From the NCBI RefSeq assembly GCF_009208555.1, contig NZ_WFLI01000017.1, forward strand, positions 1-64,000: a stretch of DNA of 64,000 bases. Direction: 5' to 3'. This stretch comes from Janthinobacterium violaceinigrum (lineage in GTDB: Bacteria > Pseudomonadota > Gammaproteobacteria > Burkholderiales > Burkholderiaceae_D). Of this stretch, positions 51,155 to 59,764 are shown piece by piece (positions within the stretch are counted from its first letter, which is position 1; each line of letters begins with the position of its first letter). A program made the translations under genes and the position numbers. A model generated the notes under the pieces. The model was given only the letters and a program-made list of their open reading frames with translations. It was not told the DNA's origin and did no database searches.

Positions 51155-52939
51155 ATGAGCACAGTAGAGGTAAAAGTACCGAATATCGGCGACTTCAAGG
51201 AAGTCGAAGTCATCGAACTGATGGTCAAGGTGGGCGATACCATCAAGGTGGACCAGTCGCTGATCACGGTCGAATCGGACAAGGCCAGCATGGAGATTCC
51301 ATCGACCCACGCGGGCGTCGTCAAGGAATTGAAGGTCAAGGTCGGCGACAAGATCGCCGAAGGCAGCGCGCTACTGGTGGTGGAAGCGTCGGAAGGCGCG
51401 GCTGCTGCTCCGGCTGCTGCCGCTGCGCCAGCTCCGGCCGCAGCACCTGCCGCCGCTGCGGCCCCGGCACCGGCGGCCGTCACCGCCATCCCGGCCGGCA
51501 ATTACAGCGGCCAGGTCGACATCGACGTCGACATGATGGTGCTGGGCGGCGGTCCTGGCGGTTATTCGGCGGCGTTCCGCGCGGCCGACCTGGGCATGTC
51601 CACGGTCATCGTCGAACGCTACGCGACCCTGGGCGGCGTGTGCCTGAACGTGGGCTGCATCCCGTCGAAGGCGCTGCTGCACGTCGCTTCCGTGATCGAC
51701 GAAACGGCGCACATGTCCAACACGGGCGTGACGTTTGCCAAGCCGACCATCGACATCGACCAGGTACGCAAGTACAAGGAAGGCGTGATTTCGAACATGA
51801 CGGGCGGCCTGGCCGGCATGGCCAAGGCGCGCAAGACGCAAGTGGTGACGGGCGTGGGCCAGTTCCTTTCCGCGAACCACATCGAAGTGACGGCCAATGA
51901 CGGTACGAAGAAGGTCGTGCAGTTCAAGCAGGCCATCATCGCCGCCGGTTCGTCCGTGGTGAAACTGCCTTTCGTGCCGGAAGATCCGCGCATCGTCGAT
52001 TCGACGGGCGCGCTGGAATTGCGCCAGATCCCGAAACGCATGCTGGTCATCGGCGGCGGCATCATTGGCCTGGAAATGGCAACCGTGTATTCGACCTTCG
52101 GCGCGCGCATCGACGTGGTCGAAATGATGGATGGCCTGATGCAGGGCGCGGACCGCGACGCCGTCAAGGTGTGGCAGAAGTTCAACGAGAAGCGCTTCGA
52201 CAACATCATGACCAAGACCAAGACGGTAGCCGTCGAGGCACTGCCGGAAGGCATCAAGGTCACGTTCGAAGCAGCCGAAGCGGGTGCCACGGCGCCGGCG
52301 CCGCAAGTCTACGACCTGGTGCTCGTCGCCGTGGGCCGCAGCCCGAACGGCAAGAAGCTGGCTGCCGACAAGGCGGGCGTGCAAGTGACGGACCGCGGCT
52401 TCATCAACGTCGACAGCCAGATGCGCACCAACGTGCCGAACATCTTCGCCATCGGCGACCTGGTGGGCCAGCCGATGCTGGCGCACAAGGCCGTGCATGA
52501 AGCCCACGTGGCTGCCGAAGCGGCCGCCGGCCAGAAGTCGCACTTCGACGTCAAGGTGATCCCGTCGGTCGCCTACACGGACCCGGAAGTGGCATGGGCC
52601 GGCATCACGGAAGACGAAGCGAAAGCCAAGGGCATCAAGGTCGAGAAGGGCCACTTCCCGTGGGCCGCTTCCGGCCGCGCCGTGGCCAATGGCCGCGCCG
52701 AGGGCTTCACCAAGCTGCTGTTCGACGCGGAAACGCACCGCATCATCGGCGGCACCATCGTCGGCACGCATGCGGGCGACATGATCGGTGAAATCGCGCT
52801 GGCCATCGAGATGGGCTGCGACGGCACCGACATCGGCAAGACCATCCATCCTCACCCCACCCTGGGCGAGTCGATCGGCATGGCTGCGGAAGTGTACGAA
52901 GGCGTGTGCACGGACTTGCCGCCGCCGCGCAAGCGCTGA
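51155..52939 (+). CDS. lpdA: Dihydrolipoyl dehydrogenase (E3) with N-terminal lipoyl domain
   Basis: 594 residues, about 120 longer than standard E3. The extra N-terminus is a lipoyl domain (VESDKASMEIPSTHAG) and Ala/Pro linker, a form known in several betaproteobacterial pyruvate dehydrogenase complexes. The flavoenzyme follows with GGGPGGYSAAFRAADLG (FAD), the redox disulphide GGVCLNVGCIPSK, the NAD loop VIGGGIIGLEMA, and the C-terminal HPHPTLGES with its catalytic His. It reoxidises the lipoyl arm. AAGGAG precedes the ATG, ten bases after aceF. Confidence 0.97.
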   Translation: MSTVEVKVPNIGDFKEVEVIELMVKVGDTIKVDQSLITVESDKASMEIPSTHAGVVKELKVKVGDKIAEGSALLVVEASEGAAAAPAAAAAPAPAAAPAAAAAPAPAAVTAIPAGNYSGQVDIDVDMMVLGGGPGGYSAAFRAADLGMSTVIVERYATLGGVCLNVGCIPSKALLHVASVIDETAHMSNTGVTFAKPTIDIDQVRKYKEGVISNMTGGLAGMAKARKTQVVTGVGQFLSANHIEVTANDGTKKVVQFKQAIIAAGSSVVKLPFVPEDPRIVDSTGALELRQIPKRMLVIGGGIIGLEMATVYSTFGARIDVVEMMDGLMQGADRDAVKVWQKFNEKRFDNIMTKTKTVAVEALPEGIKVTFEAAEAGATAPAPQVYDLVLVAVGRSPNGKKLAADKAGVQVTDRGFINVDSQMRTNVPNIFAIGDLVGQPMLAHKAVHEAHVAAEAAAGQKSHFDVKVIPSVAYTDPEVAWAGITEDEAKAKGIKVEKGHFPWAASGRAVANGRAEGFTKLLFDAETHRIIGGTIVGTHAGDMIGEIALAIEMGCDGTDIGKTIHPHPTLGESIGMAAEVYEGVCTDLPPPRKR

Positions 52940-52960
52940 TAAAGAGTCAATCCTCAGTAC

Positions 52961-52992
52961 AAAAAAACCCGCAAGCGATTGCGGGTTTTTTT
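52961..52992 (+). terminator. Rho-independent terminator of the pdh operon
   Basis: AAAAAAACCCGCAA-GCGA-TTGCGGGTTTTTTT, a 14-base near-perfect stem with A and T flanks. It starts 22 bases after the lpdA stop. Confidence 0.93.
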
Positions 52993-53011
52993 CATCCAAC
53001 ATATCCGCTGT

Positions 53012-53134
53012 GGCACCATCGCCAGCATCGGCAAGACCACCGACCCGCACCCGACCCTGGGCGAGTCGATCGGCATGGCCGCCGAAGTGTACGAAGGCGT
53101 GTGCACGGACTTGCCGCCGCCGCGCAAGCGCTGA
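53012..53134 (+). pseudogene. Duplicated 3' fragment of lpdA
   Basis: 41 codons reading GTIASIGKTTDPHPTLGESI and on to the same CTDLPPPRKR stop as lpdA. It has no start codon or ribosome site. The last 27 residues are identical to lpdA's C-terminus but several codons differ synonymously, and the first residues diverge. It is followed by a second copy of the lpdA terminator. It is a remnant, not a gene. Confidence 0.9.
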
Positions 53135-53155
53135 TAAAAAGTTAATTTTCAGTAC

Positions 53156-53187
53156 AAAAACCCGCAAGCGATTGCGGGTTTTTTTTT
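53156..53187 (+). terminator. Second, duplicated pdh terminator
   Basis: AAAAACCCGCAA-GCGA-TTGCGGGTTTTTTTTT, the counterpart of the terminator at 52961-52992, after the duplicated lpdA tail. Confidence 0.92.
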
Positions 53188-53402
53188 ATTTCCCTTGATC
53201 GCGGCAAGGTAAACCGCAGATGCAGCGTGGCGTATCCGCCCTATGTGAAAATTGGTGAGTATTGCCGTATGGAAAAAGTGGCAGAATGGAAGTCTGTAAC
53301 CATGTTTTGCTTTTTGCTTCAACAGAAGCGTGTGATTTTTCCAGGAATGTTGCCAGCGTGGGTTTCGGTCAAGTTCCGCTGTACTGAGAGAGTTTTGCAA
53401 CA

Positions 53403-54572
53403 ATGAAAAAGTTTACCGCCCTTCATATTGCCGATGTCCGTCTGCGTCGGGCTGATGAGCAAGAGCAAGCCGTGATGCTGCATGCCTTGTACCAGGATGT
53501 GGCCGCTATCCTGGCCGCCGGCAAGCAGATCGATGCGATTTTCTTCACGGGCCAGCTGGTGGCGCCCGACGCCTGCGCCGGCACGACGCCCGTGTATGTC
53601 TACGAATATTTCCTGCGCCCCCTGCTGCAGGCGGCCAGCTTGCCCGGCGCGCGTTTCTACCTGGTGCCGGGCAGCCGCGTGCAGGGTGTGGCGGCCGCGG
53701 CGCTGGGCAATGCCGGCTTCAGCTTTTTCTCCGCCGATGAGCACGCCAGTGCCGAGCAGCGCGCGCACTACAAGAATATCCACGCCGTCTTCCATGGCCA
53801 CCAGCATACGGGCGATGCCAGTTCGCTCATGAAGTCGCTGGGCATCCTGTTCAAGAGCAATCCTGGCAGCCTGTACGGTACGCATGGCCAGATGGCGGCG
53901 TTTTCCGTGCTCGAGTTCGGCACAGGCGCGGTCGATGGCGACGCCGCAGGCACGCAGTGGACCGTGTCCCTGCGCGAGTTCGACGAAGTGAGCAAGAACT
54001 TCGCCCTGTCGGTGCTGTACACGCCGAATGGCCAGGAAACGGGGCAGGTGGATGCCGAGTATGTGTTTGCCACTCTGCTGCCGGAACTGGCAGCCGAGCC
54101 CGCCTATTTCGATGGCTTGCTGGGCAGGGCGGGCGTGCCACCGCGCGCGGACGCCGGCACGGCTGCCGATGCGCGCGAATTCCTGATCGAGCTGGCGTTC
54201 GTGATGTTCGAAGCCAAGACCCTGTTCCTGGGCGAGGCGGAACTGGAGCGTTTTGCCAGCGATTATTGTGGCGTGAAGGGCTGGACCATGGGTGCCGGGG
54301 ACTGGCTGGCGCCGCTGTATGCGCACGGCTTGCTGCTGCGTGCCGATGGGCAGGTGGCGTTTGCCTTCGATTATTTCCGCACCTATTTCCTGGCGCAGCG
54401 TTTTGAAACCTCGTTCGACCTGATGCGCTATGGTCCGGAGCGGTATGATGGCAGTGAGCCTTCACTCAGCCTCGAAGGCCCGTCGGCAGCCCAGCCTTTC
54501 CTGCGTGCGCTGGGCTTGGGCGATGGGCGTGCCGAAACGGTGTTGCAGGAAGCGGGCAGCCACCCTGGCTGA
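53403..54572 (+). CDS. Degenerate metallophosphoesterase-like protein, unknown function
   Basis: 389 residues. The N-terminal half follows the calcineurin-like phosphoesterase layout: LHIADVRLR (residues 7-15), AIFFTGQLV (45-53), FYLVPGSRV (85-93) and FHGHQHTG (130-137). Only the last metal motif (HGHxH) is intact. The family norms D-x-H, GD and GNHD read D-x-R, GQ and GSR. The C-terminal part (LAFVMFEAKTLFLGEAELER; VAFAFDYFRTYFLAQRF) is helical and recalls the tails of phosphoesterase-STAND proteins, yet no P-loop is present. Catalysis is doubtful. It is a lone gene after the pdh operon. Confidence 0.6.
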   Translation: MKKFTALHIADVRLRRADEQEQAVMLHALYQDVAAILAAGKQIDAIFFTGQLVAPDACAGTTPVYVYEYFLRPLLQAASLPGARFYLVPGSRVQGVAAAALGNAGFSFFSADEHASAEQRAHYKNIHAVFHGHQHTGDASSLMKSLGILFKSNPGSLYGTHGQMAAFSVLEFGTGAVDGDAAGTQWTVSLREFDEVSKNFALSVLYTPNGQETGQVDAEYVFATLLPELAAEPAYFDGLLGRAGVPPRADAGTAADAREFLIELAFVMFEAKTLFLGEAELERFASDYCGVKGWTMGAGDWLAPLYAHGLLLRADGQVAFAFDYFRTYFLAQRFETSFDLMRYGPERYDGSEPSLSLEGPSAAQPFLRALGLGDGRAETVLQEAGSHPG

Positions 54573-54580
54573 ACCGCGCG

Positions 54581-55300
54581 TCAGTTCCCGAGCGGCTGGC
54601 GCAGGGTGCCGCGCAGGAACAGGTCGAGGCTGACCGCCACCTTGGCGCGCAGTTGCGCCACATCCGGTTGCGCCTGCGGCGGGAACAGCAGGCGCGACAT
54701 CTGATCTCCCAGCAGGCAATTGAGCAGGTGCAGCGCCAGCATGGACGGCGTCAACTCGGCGCGGAACAGCGGCGCGATGTCGGGGCGGCTGAAAAACTTG
54801 ACCAGCATCTCGCGCGTCTGTCCCGGTCCCACCTTGTAGAACGTTTCCGCCAGTTCCGGGTGCGTGGCCGCTTCGGCCACCACCATGCGATTGAGGCGGA
54901 TGGCGGCCGGCATCGTAACGAGCTGCACGAACAGCAGGCCGAACTCGCCCAGGATGGTGGGCAGGGGCCGCATATCCGTTTCCAGCGCCGGCATGGTCGA
55001 GAAGTAGGCGGCGCGGCGCAGTTCCACCACGGCATTGAACAAGCCCGACTTGCCGCCAAATTTCACATAAATCGTGCGCACGGCCACATGGGCTTCGCGG
55101 GCGATCATTTCCAGGCTGACCTTTCCATACCCTTTTTCCAGAAACAGGCAACCGGCCGTGTGCAGCAGGTTTTCCATGCGCGCCTCCATGTCGGCTGCGC
55201 GCGGCCGGCCGGCTGGCTTGCCGCAGCAGGAAAGCTCCTGGGCGGCATCGCTGGATTCTTTATCGGTTGGCAAGGTATCGCTGAGGCCGGGATCTGGCAT
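54581..55300 (-). CDS. TetR family repressor of the adjacent efflux operon
   Basis: 239 residues. The DNA-binding domain is at about 38-90 (LLHTAGCLFLEKGYGKVSLEMIAREAHVAVRTIYVKFGGK). The C-terminal part is a TetR_C ligand/dimer domain (AcrR/RutR-like). An unusual 35-residue N-terminal extension contains CCGKPAGRPR. It is divergent from emrA-emrB-outer membrane factor, with a 24-base palindrome next to the efflux promoter, so it most likely represses that operon and is released by a drug or metabolite. Confidence 0.9.
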   Translation of the reverse strand: MPDPGLSDTLPTDKESSDAAQELSCCGKPAGRPRAADMEARMENLLHTAGCLFLEKGYGKVSLEMIAREAHVAVRTIYVKFGGKSGLFNAVVELRRAAYFSTMPALETDMRPLPTILGEFGLLFVQLVTMPAAIRLNRMVVAEAATHPELAETFYKVGPGQTREMLVKFFSRPDIAPLFRAELTPSMLALHLLNCLLGDQMSRLLFPPQAQPDVAQLRAKVAVSLDLFLRGTLRQPLGN

Positions 55301-55359
55301 GGTCTGGGTCTCTTTATAAGTTGGAAGGTAAGTGATGGCTCACACTGTAGTGCAAATTA

Positions 55360-55383
55360 AAATGAAATGCAATCGTTTCATTT
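55360..55383. promoter_or_regulatory. Probable TetR operator
   Basis: AAATGAAA-N8-TTTCATTT, a palindrome with eight-base arms, directly upstream of the -35 of the efflux promoter and 60 bases before the divergent tetR start. A partial repeat of TTTCATTT occurs again before emrA. Confidence 0.75.
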
Positions 55384-55384
55384 C

Positions 55385-55413
55385 TTGACTTTGGCTTTTC
55401 TTTGACCAATAAT
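55385..55413 (+). promoter_or_regulatory. Promoter of the efflux operon
   Basis: TTGACT (55385-55390), a 17-base spacer and AATAAT (55408-55413), 32 bases before the emrA ATG. The palindrome at 55360-55383 abuts the -35. Confidence 0.6.
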
Positions 55414-55444
55414 GAACCTATATCATTTCATTTTCGGAGCGAGT

Positions 55445-56647
55445 ATGTCCAACCAGCCAGGCCAAGCAGAGCACAAGGTGCTTAGCGCCGTCCCACCCGC
55501 GGCCCCAGCCGCACCTTCCACGCCCGCCGCTTCCGCCAGCTCCGCCCCGCCGAACAACCGCGTGAAAATCATCGCCGGCCTGATCGTCCTTGTCGCCTTG
55601 GGCGCCGGCGCGCGCATGTGGTACCGCAGCCACTATTTCGTGGAAACGGAAAACGCCTATGTCTCGGGCCACGTGCATCCCGTGTCGGCGCGCATTTCCG
55701 GCGTCGTCACCAAGGTTTTCATCGATGACAATCAAATGGTGAAAGAGGGCGACGTGATCGCCGAACTCGATCCGTTCGACCAGCGCGTGAAGACCGAACA
55801 GATCGCCGCGCAGATCGCCAGCGCCGAGCAGCAAGTGCTGCAGGCCGACGCGCAGATCGCGCAAGTGCAGGCGCAAGCGAGCGCCGCCCAGGCGCAAGTG
55901 GCGCAGGCGGACGCGCAGCTGCTGCGCGCAAAACAGGATGCGGAGCGCTATGGCCAGCTGTACACGAGCCAGATGAAAGCCGTCTCGAAAGCGGAAGTCG
56001 ATGCGGCCAATGCGGCCCGCTCCAGCGCCGTGGCCGACCTGGCCGCCCGCCGCGACAGCGCATCGGCCGCCAAGGCGCAGATCGGTGCGGCGCAAGCTGC
56101 GCGCGACGTCGCCAGGGCCCAGGTAGCTGTGCTGCGCGTGCAATTGAAGGACGCGGAACAGCAGCTGCAATACAACCGCATCCTGGCTCCCGTCGCCGGC
56201 CGCATCGGCAAGCGCAACGTGGAAACGGGCATGCGCGTGCAGCCTGGCCAGCAACTGACGGCCATCGTGCAGGACAACGTCTGGGTCACCGCCAACTTCA
56301 AGGAAACGCAGCTGGCCGACCTGCACCGCGGCCAGAACGTGCACGTGACGATCGACGCCATGCCGGGCAAGAAACTGGTGGGCACGGTCGACAGCTTCGC
56401 CCCTGCCTCGGGCGCGCAATTCGCGCTGCTGCCGGCCGATAACGCCACCGGCAATTTCACGAAGATCGTCCAGCGCGTGCCGGTGAAGATCGTCTTCCAG
56501 CCGGCAGACATCAAGGCCATGAACGGCCGACTGGTGCCGGGCATGTCGGTGATCGCCGAAGTGGAAGTGAACCAGCCCGCGTCGGAAAATACGCAGCGCC
56601 ACGCCGCCGCGCCAGCCGCTCCAGCCGTGCAGACCGCCGCCCGCTAA
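55445..56647 (+). CDS. EmrA-like membrane fusion protein (HlyD family)
   Basis: 400 residues. An Ala/Pro-rich cytoplasmic start precedes one membrane helix (VKIIAGLIVLVALGAGARMW, about 40-59). The periplasmic part has a barrel-sandwich (YVETENAYVSGHVHPVSARI-like), a long coiled hairpin (ASAEQQVLQADAQIAQVQAQ...), and the second half of the lipoyl domain NRILAPVAGRIGKRNVETGM. It bridges the DHA2 pump and the outer-membrane channel. GGAG precedes the ATG. First gene of a three-gene efflux operon. Confidence 0.93.
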   Translation: MSNQPGQAEHKVLSAVPPAAPAAPSTPAASASSAPPNNRVKIIAGLIVLVALGAGARMWYRSHYFVETENAYVSGHVHPVSARISGVVTKVFIDDNQMVKEGDVIAELDPFDQRVKTEQIAAQIASAEQQVLQADAQIAQVQAQASAAQAQVAQADAQLLRAKQDAERYGQLYTSQMKAVSKAEVDAANAARSSAVADLAARRDSASAAKAQIGAAQAARDVARAQVAVLRVQLKDAEQQLQYNRILAPVAGRIGKRNVETGMRVQPGQQLTAIVQDNVWVTANFKETQLADLHRGQNVHVTIDAMPGKKLVGTVDSFAPASGAQFALLPADNATGNFTKIVQRVPVKIVFQPADIKAMNGRLVPGMSVIAEVEVNQPASENTQRHAAAPAAPAVQTAAR

Positions 56648-56653
56648 GCTTCC

Positions 56654-58252
56654 ATGAGCAGCCCTTCCACCACACCGGCGGCATCGCCGGCGTTTCCCGT
56701 GATCAGCGAGAAAGTCTCCGGGCGTACCTGGCTGGCCGTCGCCGCCGGCATGCTGGGCGCCTTCATGGCGGTGCTCGACATCCAGATCACGAACTCCTCG
56801 CTCAAGGATATCCTTGGCTCGCTGTCGGCCACCCAGGAAGAGGGCTCGTGGATTTCCACGGCCTACCTGGTGGCGGAAATCATCGTCATCCCGCTCACCG
56901 CGCTGCTGGCGCGCGTGTTCGGCCTGCGCACCTACATGATAGGCACCACCGCTTTCTTCCTGCTGTTCTCCACCCTGTGCGGCACGGCCTGGAACCTGGA
57001 AAGCATGATCGTCTTCCGCATGCTGCAGGGGTTCACGGGCGGCGCCCTGATCCCCATGGCGTTCACCCTGGTGATGCTCAAGCTGCCCGCCTCGAAGCGC
57101 GCCGTCGGCATGGCCATCTTCGGCCTGACTGCCACCCTGGCGCCGGCCATGGGCCCGACCCTGGGCGGCTACCTCTCCGAGCTGTATGGCTGGCCCTCGA
57201 TCTTCTACATCAACTGGGTGCCGGGCGTGCTGCTGATCGCCGGCATGATCTATGGCCTGGACAAGGAGCCGATGAAGCTCGAGATGTTCTGGAAAGCGGA
57301 CTGGCTGGGCATCTTCTTCATGGCCCTGGGCCTGGGCTGCCTGACCATCTTCCTGGAAGAGGGCAATTCGAAGGACTGGTTCGACTCGGGTTTCATCATC
57401 ACCTTCGCCGCACTGGCCCTGGTGGGTATCCTGGGCTGGGTCGTCACCAGCGCCACGCGCGCCGAACCGTTCGTCAACCTGGGCCTGTACGGCCAGCGCA
57501 ACTTTCTGGTCGCCACCGTGCTGTCGGCCGTGACGGGCATGGGCCTGTATGGCTCGGCCTTCCTGCTGCCCCTGTTCCTGGGCCAGATCGCCGGCTATTC
57601 GCCCATGCAGATCGGTGAAGTCATCATGTGGGTGGGCTTGCCGCAGCTGTTCATCATGCCCTTCGTCGCCAAGCTGTCTTCCAAGGTGGACAACCGCATC
57701 CTGTGCTCGTTCGGCCTCTTGCTGTTCGGCGGTTCGTGCATGATGAATGCGTACATGGATGCGTCCACCGGCTACGATCAGCTGCTGTGGTCGCAGGTGG
57801 TGCGCGCGCTGGGCCAGCCCTTCGTCATGCTGACCCTGTCGAACTTCGCCATGAAGGGCATCGCGCCGAAGGACATGCCGTCCGCATCGAGCCTGTTCAA
57901 CATGACGCGCAACCTGGGCGGTTCCATCGGCATTGCCCTGCTGGCCACGGCCCTGAGCACGCGCGAGCACTTCCACTCGCAGCGCCTGGGTGAGGCGATC
58001 AATGCGTATTCCAGCGCCACCCAGCTGCGCATCGACCAATTGACGTCCTCGTTCATGGCCAAGGGCTATGACGCGGTCACGGCCGGCAACCAGGCCTTGC
58101 AGGCGATCGACGGCATCGTGCGCCGCGAAGCGTATGTGATGGCCTACAACGATGGCTTCTTCCTGATCGGCGCCATCCTGCTGGCCTGCATCGTGCCCTT
58201 GTGGCTGGCCGATAAACTCAAAGCCCCCGGTGGCGGTGGCGGCGGTCATTGA
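56654..58252 (+). CDS. DHA2 family multidrug efflux MFS transporter (EmrB-like)
   Basis: 532 residues with 14 predicted helices. VLDIQITNSSLKDI and GSWISTAYLVAEIIVIPLTA are the DHA2 motif region; RMLQGFTGGALIPMAFTLV and GPTLGGYLSELYGWPSIFYIN are motif C-type segments. It exports drugs or lipophilic metabolites in exchange for protons. It starts six bases after emrA. It ends in a Gly/His tail (GGGGGGH). Confidence 0.93.
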   Translation: MSSPSTTPAASPAFPVISEKVSGRTWLAVAAGMLGAFMAVLDIQITNSSLKDILGSLSATQEEGSWISTAYLVAEIIVIPLTALLARVFGLRTYMIGTTAFFLLFSTLCGTAWNLESMIVFRMLQGFTGGALIPMAFTLVMLKLPASKRAVGMAIFGLTATLAPAMGPTLGGYLSELYGWPSIFYINWVPGVLLIAGMIYGLDKEPMKLEMFWKADWLGIFFMALGLGCLTIFLEEGNSKDWFDSGFIITFAALALVGILGWVVTSATRAEPFVNLGLYGQRNFLVATVLSAVTGMGLYGSAFLLPLFLGQIAGYSPMQIGEVIMWVGLPQLFIMPFVAKLSSKVDNRILCSFGLLLFGGSCMMNAYMDASTGYDQLLWSQVVRALGQPFVMLTLSNFAMKGIAPKDMPSASSLFNMTRNLGGSIGIALLATALSTREHFHSQRLGEAINAYSSATQLRIDQLTSSFMAKGYDAVTAGNQALQAIDGIVRREAYVMAYNDGFFLIGAILLACIVPLWLADKLKAPGGGGGGH

Positions 58253-58292
58253 CCGTCAACGCAAGCCCTTAAAGAACAAGAAGGTATACACC

Positions 58293-59756
58293 ATGCAAAC
58301 AGTATTGACGAAAATCGCGCTGGCCGCTTCCCTTGCCGTGGCGCTGTCCGCCTGCGGCACCGTGGGCCAGGATTTCACCGCCCCGGCAAACGTGGCCGGC
58401 ATCGACAACGCCTCGTTCCGCCACGGCGCGGCCGCGGCCGACGCCGCGCAACTGCCGAAAGAGTGGTGGAGCATCTACGGCGACGCCACCCTGGACCGCC
58501 TCGAGCGCAGCGCGCTGCAGGACAATCCCAGTGTCAAAGCGGCGGGCGAACGCCTGCTGCAGGCGCTGGCGCAAAGCGGCACGGCGCGCGCCAACCAGGG
58601 CCCGAGCATAAACGTCAGCACGGGCATCTCGAACTCGCGCACCTCGGCCAACACCTCGCAGGGCCTGGCCCTGGGCAACCGCTCCATCAGCGGCAACAAT
58701 TTTTCCGTGGGCGGTACGCTGTCGTACGAAGTCGACTTGCTGGGCCGCGTGAAACGTCTGGTCGAAGCGGCCGATGCGCAGGCGCTGGCGGCGCAGGCCG
58801 ACCGCGATGGCGTGCTGCTGATGCTGTCGGCGCAAGTGGCCAGCAACTACTGGCAGCTGCGGGGCCTGGATGCGGAAATGGCCATTTTGAATGGTGCGCT
58901 CGATACGCGCCGCGAATCGGCGCAGCTGGTCGAGGCGCGCTTCAATGCGGGCCTGACGAATGAGCTGGACCTGGCGCGCGCGAAAGTGGAACTGTCAAAC
59001 GCGCAAGCGGACCTGCATGAAGTCAAGCGCCAGCGCAACCAGCTGGAAAACAGCCTGGCTACCCTGACGGGCAAGCCGCCATCGGCGCTGCAATTGCCGG
59101 TGGCTGCCGAGCCTTCCAGCTTGCCGCTGCCGCCCGCCATTCCCGTCGGCTTGCCGGCCAGCCTGCTGGCGCACCGCCCCGACCTGATCTCCAGCGTGGC
59201 GAACCTGCGTGCGGCAAACGCGCAGGTGGGCGTGGCCGAAGGCGCGTTCTATCCGTCGCTGCAATTGACGGGCAATTTCGGCTACGCGTCGGAAAAGCTG
59301 CGCGACCTGGCGCAGGGCGGTTCGCGCCAGTTCAGCTTTGGCCCGCTGGCCCTGTCGCTGCCCATCTTCGACGGCGGCCGCAACCAGGCCAACCTGGATT
59401 TGAGCAAGGCGCGCTATGGGGAAGCCGTGGCGAACCACGAAACGAAGCTGCTGACGGCCCTGCGCGAAGTGGAAGACGCCCTGTCCGACGTGGAGCAGCG
59501 CCAGTTGCAGGGCGATGCCCAGGCCCTGTCGCAGGCAGCGGCGGCGCGCGCCTACCTGGTGGCGCGCACGCGCTACGAGCGCGGCATCTCGACCTATCTT
59601 GACGTCACCGATGCGCAGCGCAGTTCGCTGGCAGCGGACCGCGCCGCCGCGCAGATCAAGACCCAGCGCCTGCTGGCGACGGTGGCCGTGGCCCGTTCCC
59701 TGGGCGCCGGCTGGCAGCCGGACGGCGAGCTGGCCAAGCTGGCAAAGGCCAACTGA
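58293..59756 (+). CDS. Outer-membrane efflux lipoprotein (OprM/NodT family)
   Basis: 487 residues. The signal peptide ends in lipobox LSAC (Cys21), so the mature protein is a lipoprotein. Two outer-membrane-efflux repeats follow: SYEVDLLGRVKRLVEAADAQ ... RFNAGLTNELDLARAKVELS, and LAHRPDLISSVANLRAANAQVGVAEGAFYPSLQLTG ... YERGISTYLDVTDAQRSSL. It is the channel tunnel for EmrA-EmrB. Start ATG 58293 follows AAGAAGG. It lies 40 bases after emrB and completes a tripartite pump. Confidence 0.94.
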   Translation: MQTVLTKIALAASLAVALSACGTVGQDFTAPANVAGIDNASFRHGAAAADAAQLPKEWWSIYGDATLDRLERSALQDNPSVKAAGERLLQALAQSGTARANQGPSINVSTGISNSRTSANTSQGLALGNRSISGNNFSVGGTLSYEVDLLGRVKRLVEAADAQALAAQADRDGVLLMLSAQVASNYWQLRGLDAEMAILNGALDTRRESAQLVEARFNAGLTNELDLARAKVELSNAQADLHEVKRQRNQLENSLATLTGKPPSALQLPVAAEPSSLPLPPAIPVGLPASLLAHRPDLISSVANLRAANAQVGVAEGAFYPSLQLTGNFGYASEKLRDLAQGGSRQFSFGPLALSLPIFDGGRNQANLDLSKARYGEAVANHETKLLTALREVEDALSDVEQRQLQGDAQALSQAAAARAYLVARTRYERGISTYLDVTDAQRSSLAADRAAAQIKTQRLLATVAVARSLGAGWQPDGELAKLAKAN

Positions 59757-59764
59757 GTTCTCAG

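Noticed and set aside
53012..53134. Lpd fragment as a separate small gene
   Set aside because: It has no start codon or ribosome site and is identical in its C-terminal residues to lpdA, so it is a remnant.
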